Shown: positions 24,419-32,367 of the stretch, in pieces | Layout: each line of letters opens with the position of its first letter | Position numbering within the stretch: position 1 is the stretch's first letter | From: Flavobacterium sp. HJJ | GTDB lineage: Bacteria > Bacteroidota > Bacteroidia > Flavobacteriales > Flavobacteriaceae | Direction of reading: 5' to 3' | Assembly: GCF_015351475.1 (NCBI RefSeq) | Contig: NZ_JADKPR010000035.1 | Coordinates: forward strand, 1-40,905 | DNA length: 40,905 nucleotides | Position numbers and translations under genes: made by a program | The notes under the pieces: generated by a model | What the model was told of the DNA's origin: nothing | Database searches by the model: none | What the model saw: the letters and a program-made list of their open reading frames with translations, nothing else

Positions 24419-27274
24419 ATGCCAAAAGACACATCCATTAAGTCCGTTTTAATAATAGGTTCAGGTCCGATTGTAATTGGTCAAGCATGCGAATTCGATT
24501 ATGCTGGATCCCAATCTGCCCGTTCGATCCGTGAAGAAGGAATTGAAGTAATTTTAATTAACTCCAATCCAGCTACAATTATGACAGATCCTTCAATGGC
24601 GGATCATGTTTATTTGAAACCCTTAACAACAAAGTCAATTATTGAAATTCTAAAGGAGCATCCGCAGATTGATGCAGTTTTGCCAACAATGGGTGGGCAG
24701 ACTGCTTTGAATTTATGCTTGGAGGCTGATGAAAAAGGTATTTGGCAGGATTTTGGAGTGAGAATGATAGGTGTTGATGTTAATGCTATCAATATTACCG
24801 AAGATAGAGAGCAGTTCAAACAATTGCTTCAAAAAATAAATGTTCCAACTGCACCTGCAAAAACTGCTACTTCTTTCTTGGAAGGAAAAGAAATAGCGCA
24901 GGAATTCGGATTCCCATTAGTAATTCGTCCATCTTTTACTCTTGGAGGAACTGGAGCGGCATTTGTACATACTAAAGAAGAGTTTGACGAAAAACTGACT
25001 TACGGATTAGAAATGTCACCTATTCACGAAGTTTTGATTGATAAAGCTTTAATAGGGTGGAAAGAATATGAACTAGAGCTGTTGAGAGATAAAAATGACA
25101 ACGTTGTAATCATTTGTTCGATCGAAAATATGGACCCGATGGGAATCCATACTGGAGATTCAATCACTGTAGCACCAGCGATGACATTGTCTGATACAAC
25201 TTTCCAAAAATTACGTGACTACGCCATCTTAATGATGAGAAGTATCGGAAACTTTGCAGGAGGCTGTAACGTACAGTTCGCAGTTTCGCCAGACGAAAAA
25301 GAAGATATTGTTGCCATTGAAATCAATCCACGTGTGTCCCGTTCATCAGCTTTGGCTTCAAAAGCAACAGGTTATCCAATTGCAAAAATTGCTTCTAAAC
25401 TGGCTTTAGGATATAATCTTGATGAATTACAAAACCAGATTACAAAATCAACATCCGCTTTATTCGAGCCGACTTTGGATTATGTAATCGTAAAAATACC
25501 ACGCTGGAACTTTGATAAATTTGAAGGAGCTGACAGAACCTTGGGACTTCAGATGAAATCTGTAGGTGAGGTGATGGGAATTGGACGTTCGTTCCAAGAA
25601 GCTTTGCACAAAGCTACACAATCATTGGAAATCAAAAGAAATGGTCTTGGTGCTGATGGAAAAGGATACACAAACTACGAGCAGATTATCGAGAAACTAA
25701 CTTTTGCAAGCTGGGATCGTGTTTTTGTAATTTATGATGCCATCGCAATGGGAATTCCATTGAGCCGCATTCACGAAATCACAAAAATTGATATGTGGTT
25801 CTTGAAACAATATGAAGAGCTTTATACTTTGGAAAAAGAGATTTCAAACTATAAGGTTTCTAATTTGCCTAAAGAACTTTTGCTTGAAGCAAAACAAAAA
25901 GGTTTTGCTGACAGACAGATCGCTCACATGATGAATTGTCTGGAAAGCGAAGTTCATGCTTTGCGTATGTCAATGGATATTAACCGTGTATTTAAATTGG
26001 TTGATACCTGTGCGGCAGAGTTTCAGGCAAAAACACCTTATTATTACTCTACTTTTGAGGCTGAAATTGAAAAAGCTAACGGAGAACGTTATGTAGACAA
26101 TGAAAGTATTGTTACCGATAAAAAGAAAATAATAGTTCTTGGTTCTGGACCAAACAGAATCGGACAGGGAATCGAGTTTGATTACTCTTGCGTACACGGA
26201 GTTCTTGCTGCAAAAGAATGCGGCTATGAAACCATCATGATTAACTGTAATCCTGAAACGGTTTCGACAGATTTTGATACAGCTGATAAATTATACTTCG
26301 AACCAGTTTTCTGGGAACATATTTATGATATCATACAACACGAAAAACCAGAAGGTGTTATCGTTCAGTTAGGAGGGCAGACAGCTTTGAAACTGGCTGA
26401 AAAATTGTCGAAATACGGAGTAAAAATTATAGGAACAAGTTTTGATGCTTTGGATTTAGCCGAAGACAGAGGCCGTTTCTCAGATTTATTAACAGAATTG
26501 CATATTCCTTTCCCGAAATTCGGAATTGCTGAAACGGCTGACGAAGCTTCTGCTTTAGCAGATACTTTAGATTTTCCATTATTGATTCGTCCTTCTTATG
26601 TACTAGGAGGTCAGGGAATGAAAATCGTAATCAACAAAAAAGAATTAGAAGAGCACGTTATCAACTTACTGAAGCAGATTCCAGGTAACAAATTGCTTTT
26701 AGACCATTATTTGGCTGGAGCAATCGAAGCCGAAGCAGATGCAATTTGTGATGCTGACGGTAATGTGTATATCATCGGAATTATGGAGCATATCGAACCT
26801 TGTGGTGTGCATTCAGGAGATAGTAATGCTACATTGCCTCCTTTTAACTTAGGTGAATTCGTAATGCAGCAAATAAAAGACCACACCTTTAAAATAGCTA
26901 AAGCTTTAAAAACGGTTGGTTTAATCAATATTCAGTTTGCGATAAAAGACGATACAGTTTATATCATCGAAGCAAATCCTAGAGCATCCCGTACGGTTCC
27001 GTTTATTGCAAAAGCATACGGAGAGCCTTATGTGAACTATGCTACCAAAGTAATGTTAGGTGAGAAAAAAGTAACCGATTTTGATTTCAATCCTAAATTG
27101 AATGGATATGCGATCAAACAGCCGGTTTTCTCTTTCAGTAAGTTCCAAAATGTAAACAAAGCATTAGGACCTGAGATGAAATCAACAGGAGAAAGTATCT
27201 TGTTTATCGAAGACCTGAAAGACGACCAATTCTATGAATTGTACTCTAGAAGAAAAATGTACTTGAGTAAATAA
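24419..27274 (+). CDS. carB: Carbamoyl-phosphate synthase large subunit, short form
   Basis: I start at the ATG at 24419 (MPKDTSIKSVLIIGSGPIVI), which matches the family N-terminus; an upstream in-frame TTG at 24356 would add 21 non-conserved residues. The 951-aa enzyme makes carbamoyl phosphate from bicarbonate, ATP and glutamine-derived ammonia for pyrimidines and arginine. It has two ATP-grasp halves, each opening with a GSGP(I/N) loop (SGPIVIGQACEFDYAGS; SGPNRIGQGIEFDYS). It ends at STGESILFIEDLKDDQF...KMYLSK, where E. coli CarB (about 1073 aa) continues into the MGS-like allosteric domain; that domain is absent. carA is not in the window. Confidence 0.95.
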   Translation: MPKDTSIKSVLIIGSGPIVIGQACEFDYAGSQSARSIREEGIEVILINSNPATIMTDPSMADHVYLKPLTTKSIIEILKEHPQIDAVLPTMGGQTALNLCLEADEKGIWQDFGVRMIGVDVNAINITEDREQFKQLLQKINVPTAPAKTATSFLEGKEIAQEFGFPLVIRPSFTLGGTGAAFVHTKEEFDEKLTYGLEMSPIHEVLIDKALIGWKEYELELLRDKNDNVVIICSIENMDPMGIHTGDSITVAPAMTLSDTTFQKLRDYAILMMRSIGNFAGGCNVQFAVSPDEKEDIVAIEINPRVSRSSALASKATGYPIAKIASKLALGYNLDELQNQITKSTSALFEPTLDYVIVKIPRWNFDKFEGADRTLGLQMKSVGEVMGIGRSFQEALHKATQSLEIKRNGLGADGKGYTNYEQIIEKLTFASWDRVFVIYDAIAMGIPLSRIHEITKIDMWFLKQYEELYTLEKEISNYKVSNLPKELLLEAKQKGFADRQIAHMMNCLESEVHALRMSMDINRVFKLVDTCAAEFQAKTPYYYSTFEAEIEKANGERYVDNESIVTDKKKIIVLGSGPNRIGQGIEFDYSCVHGVLAAKECGYETIMINCNPETVSTDFDTADKLYFEPVFWEHIYDIIQHEKPEGVIVQLGGQTALKLAEKLSKYGVKIIGTSFDALDLAEDRGRFSDLLTELHIPFPKFGIAETADEASALADTLDFPLLIRPSYVLGGQGMKIVINKKELEEHVINLLKQIPGNKLLLDHYLAGAIEAEADAICDADGNVYIIGIMEHIEPCGVHSGDSNATLPPFNLGEFVMQQIKDHTFKIAKALKTVGLINIQFAIKDDTVYIIEANPRASRTVPFIAKAYGEPYVNYATKVMLGEKKVTDFDFNPKLNGYAIKQPVFSFSKFQNVNKALGPEMKSTGESILFIEDLKDDQFYELYSRRKMYLSK

Positions 27275-27292
27275 GACTCAAATCCTGACAAT

Positions 27293-27320
27293 AAAAAAGC
27301 CTCGAAAACGAGGCTTTTTT
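27293..27320 (+). terminator. carB terminator
   Basis: A perfect 12-bp stem AAAAAAGCCTCG / CGAGGCTTTTTT with an AAAA loop. The T-tract lies 3 bp before the stop codon of the minus-strand 48-aa ORF, so it may serve both strands. Confidence 0.9.
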
Positions 27321-27322
27321 TG

Positions 27323-27469
27323 TTAAGGTTTTATTCTGACTATTTTATCGTCTTTAACAATAACTAATTCGCTATTTGCTTTTCTCTTGAATTCTATTAA
27401 CTTTTCGTAAACCAGATTCATTCCATCGACAATTTTTTGTTGATTTTGAGACCTTTTATATTCTTTCAT
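27323..27469 (-). CDS. 48-aa ORF coupled to the zeta-like kinase gene
   Basis: A short ORF, MKEYKRSQNQQKIVDGMNLV to IVRIKP. It starts inside the last codons of the kinase gene (14-bp overlap) and ends beside the carB terminator. The sequence is highly charged: an amphipathic helix (about 1-32), then two short strands (SELVIVKDD, KIVRIKP). Overlap, codon use like its neighbours and the sensible secondary structure favour a real gene. I do not recognise a family. A role as partner or antitoxin of the kinase is only a guess from position. Confidence 0.55.
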   Translation of the reverse strand: MKEYKRSQNQQKIVDGMNLVYEKLIEFKRKANSELVIVKDDKIVRIKP

Positions 27470-28040
27470 TCCAATATTTTTTTAAATTAAAAAATTTATT
27501 TTCGCTTAAGATTTTTATTTCGGTTTCTAACGATTTTTCAGCAATTAATTCTGGAGCGCCAAATGAATTATCAAAAATAAGGACTTCATCTGCAATTTCA
27601 AGATAAATTTCAAAAAGGTTTTTAATTCCGTTTACATATCTGCGTTTGATGACTTCGGTTTCTATGTTATGACCGCCTTCTGAAACTTTTGATTTGACAC
27701 GTTCCTTTGCTAAATCAATATTTTGAAGCCAAAAGAATAATAATGTTACTCGATATCCTTTTTCTTTCGCTTCCGTAATTTTGTTTTTATAACTTTTTGT
27801 TATAAATGTTGTTTCAAATGCAAAATTTTTGTTTTCAGAAAGTAAGTCTTTTATTCTGTTTAACATTATTCGACCTGATTCAAACGAAACTTTTTCGGGT
27901 TGAAAAGGAGATAAACCTTTTGCTATTTCATCGGCATTTACAAATTCTTTACAATTTAAAATTTCTGATAAAATAGTAAATCAAGCAGTTGTTTTACCTG
28001 CTCCATTACAACCGTCAATGATGTAAAGGTTTTTACTCAT
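27456..28040 (-). pseudogene. Zeta-toxin-like AAA kinase, interrupted by TGA
   Basis: From the ATG at 28040 the frame reads MSKNLYIIDGCNGAGKTTA, then TGA (27983-27981), then continues without a break for 174 more codons (FTILSEILNCKEFVNADEIA ... LLSENKNFAFETT ... YWNERI). Walker A is GCNGAGKT (10-17); the downstream part has the NADEIA and FETT segments of zeta-like P-loop kinases and an arginine-rich lid near EVIKRRYVNGIKN. A single TCA-to-TGA change (Ser at residue 20) explains the stop. An ATG at 27866 could give a 136-aa piece without the P-loop, which could not bind ATP. Standard TGA stops elsewhere argue against recoding. Confidence 0.8.
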
Positions 28041-28162
28041 TTTTACAAAGGTAAATAATTTTAAGTTTGAAAATTATTGCTTTTTTCAATCATTTAATTT
28101 AGAGAATGAAATCTGCAGGAGAATTCTACTTAACTATTATGGTTTTGCTTTTTAATACAATT

Positions 28163-28290
28163 ATGACCATCCATTACAAACATGATTTGTAAAACAATTA
28201 ATTGCCTAATAAATAAATCATTTTTTGCTTAGGATCAATGCTATTTAATCTGATCCTTATTTGTAATGAGTGTAAGGGATGGATGGTCAT
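28163..28290. repeat. Interrupted inverted repeat downstream of the GH64 gene
   Basis: ATGACCATC-CATTACAAA (28163-28180) is the reverse complement of TTTGTAATG...GATGGTCAT (28260-28268 and 28282-28290), with 13 extra bases in the right arm. A 7-bp hairpin AGGATCA/TGATCCT lies between. It may be a terminator for the minus-strand GH64 gene or the remnant of a small element. Confidence 0.4.
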
Positions 28291-28300
28291 GAATTCTATT

Positions 28301-30961
28301 TTATTCTTTTAGGAATTTTATTATTTGTTTGGTTCCGTCATTCTTTTGGATAGTGATAAAATACAACCCAGCAGTAAAGTTAGAAACATCAATACTGTTG
28401 TTTACAAGTTTTTGATTCACCATAACATTTCCTGAAGACGAAATCACAGTTAAATTAGTGTCAGTCAAATCTGTCTTAAAGTAAAGTATATCTTTTGTCG
28501 GATTTGGGTAAACTGAAATTGCTATTTCTTTTTGATTTTCTTTTTCTTGAGTTGTTTTAGTAGTCACCAGCTTAGTAATTTTAAACCAGTTGAGGTTTAC
28601 TCCTGAATTTTGGATGTAAATTCCAAAGTTGTAAGTTCCTGCGTTTACAGTTACTGTTTGCGAAACAGTTTGCCATTTTTGCCAACCTCCTGTGTTTGGA
28701 ATGGATACACTTCCTAATACGATAGAACCAGCATTTAAATCTGAAGATATTTTTGCTCCGTTTACGGCACTTGCTACTCGGTACTCAATTAAATAAGATC
28801 CTGTTGTTGGGAAATTTATATTATTGTAAGCCATCCAATCTCCAGTATCTGTATAGCCTACATTGAGACCTCCATCGGTATCTGTAGTAGGTTCTGTTTG
28901 TATACCAAACATATTAGTGAACGATTCTGCTTGTACCAATACTGAAGGTGTAGCAACGTATGGAATCAATTTCCATTGACCGCTTGTTTGATTTATACTT
29001 TCCCATTGTTGGATATTACCACCATTCATAGTACTAAAAGCAGCGACTTCTACCAGTTTACCGCTGTGACCTGCAACAATTTTGTAATAACCATCTCCAG
29101 TAGGAACTAGGATAAATTTTTGATTGGTTGTTCCGCCATAGGCATATTGTTCAACATTTGCTCCATTAGCTTTGTCAAAGGCCTTTACATCCATTGATAA
29201 ACCACTATGTTTAGCAACGATTTTGTATATTCCATTTCCTAAATGAGTAAAGACGAATTTTTGATGGTCTCCATTGTTGAGAGTAGCTTGGGCAATATTT
29301 GCATTATTTGCAGTACTAGCAGCTGTTACTTCCATATACAAACCGCTAAATCTGTTTTGTAAATAATAAGTTGTATTTCCTAGAGTATCTGTTCCGTTGG
29401 AAATAATTCGTATCGATTTTACTTTGTCATTCCATGTTGTATTCAGACACGCGTTGTTTGCGTTTATCAATGTCGAACTACCTGCAAAATTATCTTCTTG
29501 AAAAAGAATTGCTTGAAAGCCTTCAGTTACTCGTATTGAGGATATTACATTTTCATCAATTCCTAGCTTTTTTAATGCGGCCAAATTGTATTCACCTAGT
29601 GATAATCCGCCAGAAAAACCAGCGTAATTACAATCCTTATACACCGTTATAACATCAGTTGTTGAGGGAATAGTTGGAGTCGAATTGGCATACCCTCCAA
29701 AACTTGCTATAACTTTTGTTGGTTTTGGAGAATGTAGTGATGGGGATTGATCAGCTACATCGTCATATGCAAAACCATAAGATAAATTGTCTACACTAAT
29801 ACCGGGTAAATGCCAAAATTTAGCATAATGATTTGTTGGATTGCTTTGATAGAATTTAGAAGCATCATACCAATTTTGTTGACCAGGGTTTGGAGTTGTG
29901 ACATTTACCATATGTCGATTTATGGCTGCTGTCAATTGAGCTTGTACAACAAGGTCTAAATCACCATCATTTATTCTTCTGTCCAAAACACCTTTTCCTT
30001 CCAAAGCTTCTTGTGTAGAAGGTCTGTATTGTACTCTACCAGTTCTGCCTACAAAACCTCCTGATTGTCCAATCACTTCGAGCTGTTCACCAATGATTCG
30101 TCCTTTGAACACTCCTGCATCACCAGCATAGAATATCAAATCCTCATTTTTGTATTTGTTCCAAATGGCGTCTATATACGATTTTAAATAATTAGCTTGT
30201 GGACCAACTGTAGTTCCTCCGGTTCCGTCAGCAAAAGCAGGTGTTTTGGATGGTGCAGTAATCTCTCCTGTACTGTTATTTAAACAGCCTTGAAATTCGG
30301 TGGGAACGTTGTTTTTAAATGAAGTGATTATGTCCTCGTGTTTTAATAGTTCACCAACACGTTTTTGATAACCATCAGCACCAAATAATTCTAATCCCAT
30401 TGGATATTTATACGAATCGACTCTTGATGGATTTCCAAAGAAACCATATTGGTTATTCGTTAATTCAATTATCTCATACAATATTCCTTGATTAGGATCG
30501 GTCGGGTTCAATGGATTTGGTGAGGTATATCCTTTAATTGCTCCTGATGCTCCAAAAAAATAAAAATACAATTGAGATCCTTTTGAAATAAAAACACGAC
30601 ATCCAGCAATTTGTGGTAAAGTAAAAGTCTTGTTTGGAATTTCACTCAACTTCACAAAACAATTGGCGTATTTTGAGTTCAATCCAGGGCCTGTATTTCC
30701 TCCAATAGTTGGCCCTACCACTGTGTTATAGGAAGGATTCATTGGGAGTACTTGACTGGTTTTTGCATTTACCCAAACATGATTACCTGTAGTGTAATCA
30801 ATTCCAACAATCGCTACATATAACTCATTGTCATTAAATGTAGACGTGTTTTGGATAGTAAATGGGATAGGGCCTTGTGCATAAAGTAAGCCAGAGAAAA
30901 AAACTAATAACATAGATATGACGGGATATAGATTCCGTTCGGTACTTTTTTTCATAAACAT
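28301..30961 (-). CDS. Secreted GH64 beta-1,3-glucanase with betagamma-crystallin, ricin-type lectin, CBM6 and T9SS domains
   Basis: An 886-aa modular enzyme. Signal peptide about 1-29 (a second ATG at 30955 is an equally good start). GH64, about 31-426: thaumatin-like fold that cuts laminarin and fungal beta-1,3-glucan, typically releasing laminaripentaose; E166 and D182 keep the 16-residue spacing of the catalytic Glu/Asp pair known for the Streptomyces enzyme. A betagamma-crystallin domain follows (about 437-520; ITVYKDCNYAGFSGG and LFQEDNFAGSS). Then a ricin-B-like beta-trefoil (about 530-667, three GxY...HSG-type repeats), CBM6 (about 674-797, VQAESF and DTGDWMAYN), and a T9SS type A sorting domain (about 813-886, SVYPNPTKD). 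It is secreted through the outer membrane. Domain limits are estimates. Confidence 0.88.
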   Translation of the reverse strand: MFMKKSTERNLYPVISMLLVFFSGLLYAQGPIPFTIQNTSTFNDNELYVAIVGIDYTTGNHVWVNAKTSQVLPMNPSYNTVVGPTIGGNTGPGLNSKYANCFVKLSEIPNKTFTLPQIAGCRVFISKGSQLYFYFFGASGAIKGYTSPNPLNPTDPNQGILYEIIELTNNQYGFFGNPSRVDSYKYPMGLELFGADGYQKRVGELLKHEDIITSFKNNVPTEFQGCLNNSTGEITAPSKTPAFADGTGGTTVGPQANYLKSYIDAIWNKYKNEDLIFYAGDAGVFKGRIIGEQLEVIGQSGGFVGRTGRVQYRPSTQEALEGKGVLDRRINDGDLDLVVQAQLTAAINRHMVNVTTPNPGQQNWYDASKFYQSNPTNHYAKFWHLPGISVDNLSYGFAYDDVADQSPSLHSPKPTKVIASFGGYANSTPTIPSTTDVITVYKDCNYAGFSGGLSLGEYNLAALKKLGIDENVISSIRVTEGFQAILFQEDNFAGSSTLINANNACLNTTWNDKVKSIRIISNGTDTLGNTTYYLQNRFSGLYMEVTAASTANNANIAQATLNNGDHQKFVFTHLGNGIYKIVAKHSGLSMDVKAFDKANGANVEQYAYGGTTNQKFILVPTGDGYYKIVAGHSGKLVEVAAFSTMNGGNIQQWESINQTSGQWKLIPYVATPSVLVQAESFTNMFGIQTEPTTDTDGGLNVGYTDTGDWMAYNNINFPTTGSYLIEYRVASAVNGAKISSDLNAGSIVLGSVSIPNTGGWQKWQTVSQTVTVNAGTYNFGIYIQNSGVNLNWFKITKLVTTKTTQEKENQKEIAISVYPNPTKDILYFKTDLTDTNLTVISSSGNVMVNQKLVNNSIDVSNFTAGLYFITIQKNDGTKQIIKFLKE

Positions 30962-31348
30962 TTTTTAATAGGTTAGTTTAAATTACATTTTGGGGGCAAT
31001 TAATCTAAAGTTAAATATAGGTTTTTTATTGTTAATTATGTTATTTGTAGTGTTTTTTTTAAGTAATCAAACGTTAAGTACATAAAAAAAAGCAGAATAG
31101 ATTGTTTTTCAATGAGTTGAGTCCTGTTAAAAGAAATTTTGACAAGTAACTTAATCCGTATTTGAATCGATTAATTTCTCGATGCTCTGCATCGGGGGGT
31201 TAGAGGAAAGTTTGAAAACCTAAGGTTTTAATAAAATAAAAAATTAATTTTCTTCCTATTGATACCCGAAGCTCTGCCTCGGGGTAATTCATTACGCTTT
31301 TTGTCATGTATTAAGTTAAATTTTTATAAAAAATCTGGAGCTACTATT
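30962..31348. other. Spacer with two hairpin repeats
   Basis: No ORF with coding character. It holds two related hairpins (31178-31198 and 31264-31285) and the presumed upstream region of the GH64 gene, which has a TAACTTTA-like box (about 31012-31005, minus) but no full promoter. Confidence 0.55.
31178..31285. repeat. Pair of related GA-GCTCTGC-TCGGGG hairpins
   Basis: GATGCTCTGCATCGGGG at 31181-31197 and GAAGCTCTGCCTCGGGG at 31269-31285-region share 15 of 17 bases. Each folds on a short CTCTG or GCTCTG loop with a CGA(T)/(A)TCG stem. GC-rich against the local background; they look like a small dispersed repeat of the genus. Confidence 0.55.
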
Positions 31349-32242
31349 TTACTTCTTTTTCAGCTTTTCCTTAAAAAAGTCAATAGTTCTTGTCCACGAT
31401 AAAGAGGCAGCGGTTTCATCATATCTTGGAGTAGTATTATTATGAAAACCGTGATTGACTCCAGCATAGAAATAAGCGGTATTTTCGACTTTGTTCTTTT
31501 TGAGAATGACTTCATAAGCAGGCCATCCCTCATTGACACGTGTGTCCAATCCTGCATAATGCAATAAAATTGGAGTTGTAATTTTTTCAGCTTCTTCAGC
31601 AGTGGGCTGACCTCCATAATAAGGTACTGCCGTTGATAAGTCAGGGATTTTAACCGCCATCATATTGGCAATCCAGCCTCCAAAACAAAACCCGACAACG
31701 CCTACATATCCATTGCAGTCTTTGTGAGATTTCAGGTATTCGTAGGCAGCAATAAAATCTTCAAGCATTTCTTCACGGGTACGTTTTTTTTGGAGTTCTC
31801 TTCCTGCGTCGTCATTTCCGGGGTAACCGCCCAAAGGAGACAGTGCGTCTGGTGCTAAGGAGATAAAACCCTCGACCGCCGTTCTTCTTCCAACATCTTC
31901 GATATAAGGATTGAGTCCGCGGTTTTCGTGTACTACAATGATTCCGGGTAATTTCTTTTTGGTTGCTGCAGGCTGTGATAAAAGTCCTTTTATTGCTCCC
32001 CCGCCTTTTGGAGACGGATAGGTTATATAATCTGATTTTATTCTAGGATCATCAGGTTTGATTGTTATAGTATCCACATAATTCGGAGTCATAAAACTAA
32101 GGAGAGAGGGAACAGTTAAGCTTCCTATCGCAAAGAGTGACAGTTTTTCAATAAACTGTCTTCTCTCTATTTTGTTGTGAGCGTAGTCGTCGTACAAGTC
32201 AAAAATTTCCTGACTGATATCTTCTTTGGTCAGTTTTTGCAT
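31349..32242 (-). CDS. Dienelactone hydrolase family protein with Tat-type signal
   Basis: A 297-aa alpha/beta hydrolase. The N-terminus has a Tat-like signal, ERRQFIEKLSLFAIGSL (about 26-42), i.e. RRxFxxxL before a hydrophobic stretch, so the protein is probably exported folded and possibly anchored. The catalytic triad of dienelactone hydrolases is visible: C186 in GFCFGG, D233 in AGLDTRVN and H264 in NHGFHN. Carboxymethylenebutenolidase activity is the family name, but substrates vary widely. It lies between the two glucanase genes on their strand; functional linkage is unproven. Confidence 0.88.
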   Translation of the reverse strand: MQKLTKEDISQEIFDLYDDYAHNKIERRQFIEKLSLFAIGSLTVPSLLSFMTPNYVDTITIKPDDPRIKSDYITYPSPKGGGAIKGLLSQPAATKKKLPGIIVVHENRGLNPYIEDVGRRTAVEGFISLAPDALSPLGGYPGNDDAGRELQKKRTREEMLEDFIAAYEYLKSHKDCNGYVGVVGFCFGGWIANMMAVKIPDLSTAVPYYGGQPTAEEAEKITTPILLHYAGLDTRVNEGWPAYEVILKKNKVENTAYFYAGVNHGFHNNTTPRYDETAASLSWTRTIDFFKEKLKKK

Positions 32243-32367
32243 AGCTTTTTTGTTTAAACCAACTAATTTAGAAAAAAAAGCTATTGCTTCTGAATTTGGT
32301 ATGAATGTTTTGTGTCAGCAGATTTTATTATATAACAGACTTTATTTTCAAAAATGAATAAAGAATA

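Noticed and set aside
27981..27983. TGA read as an amino acid (selenocysteine or code change)
   Set aside because: No SECIS-like hairpin was recognised next to it, relatives are expected to have Ser, and TGA ends other intact genes in this window.
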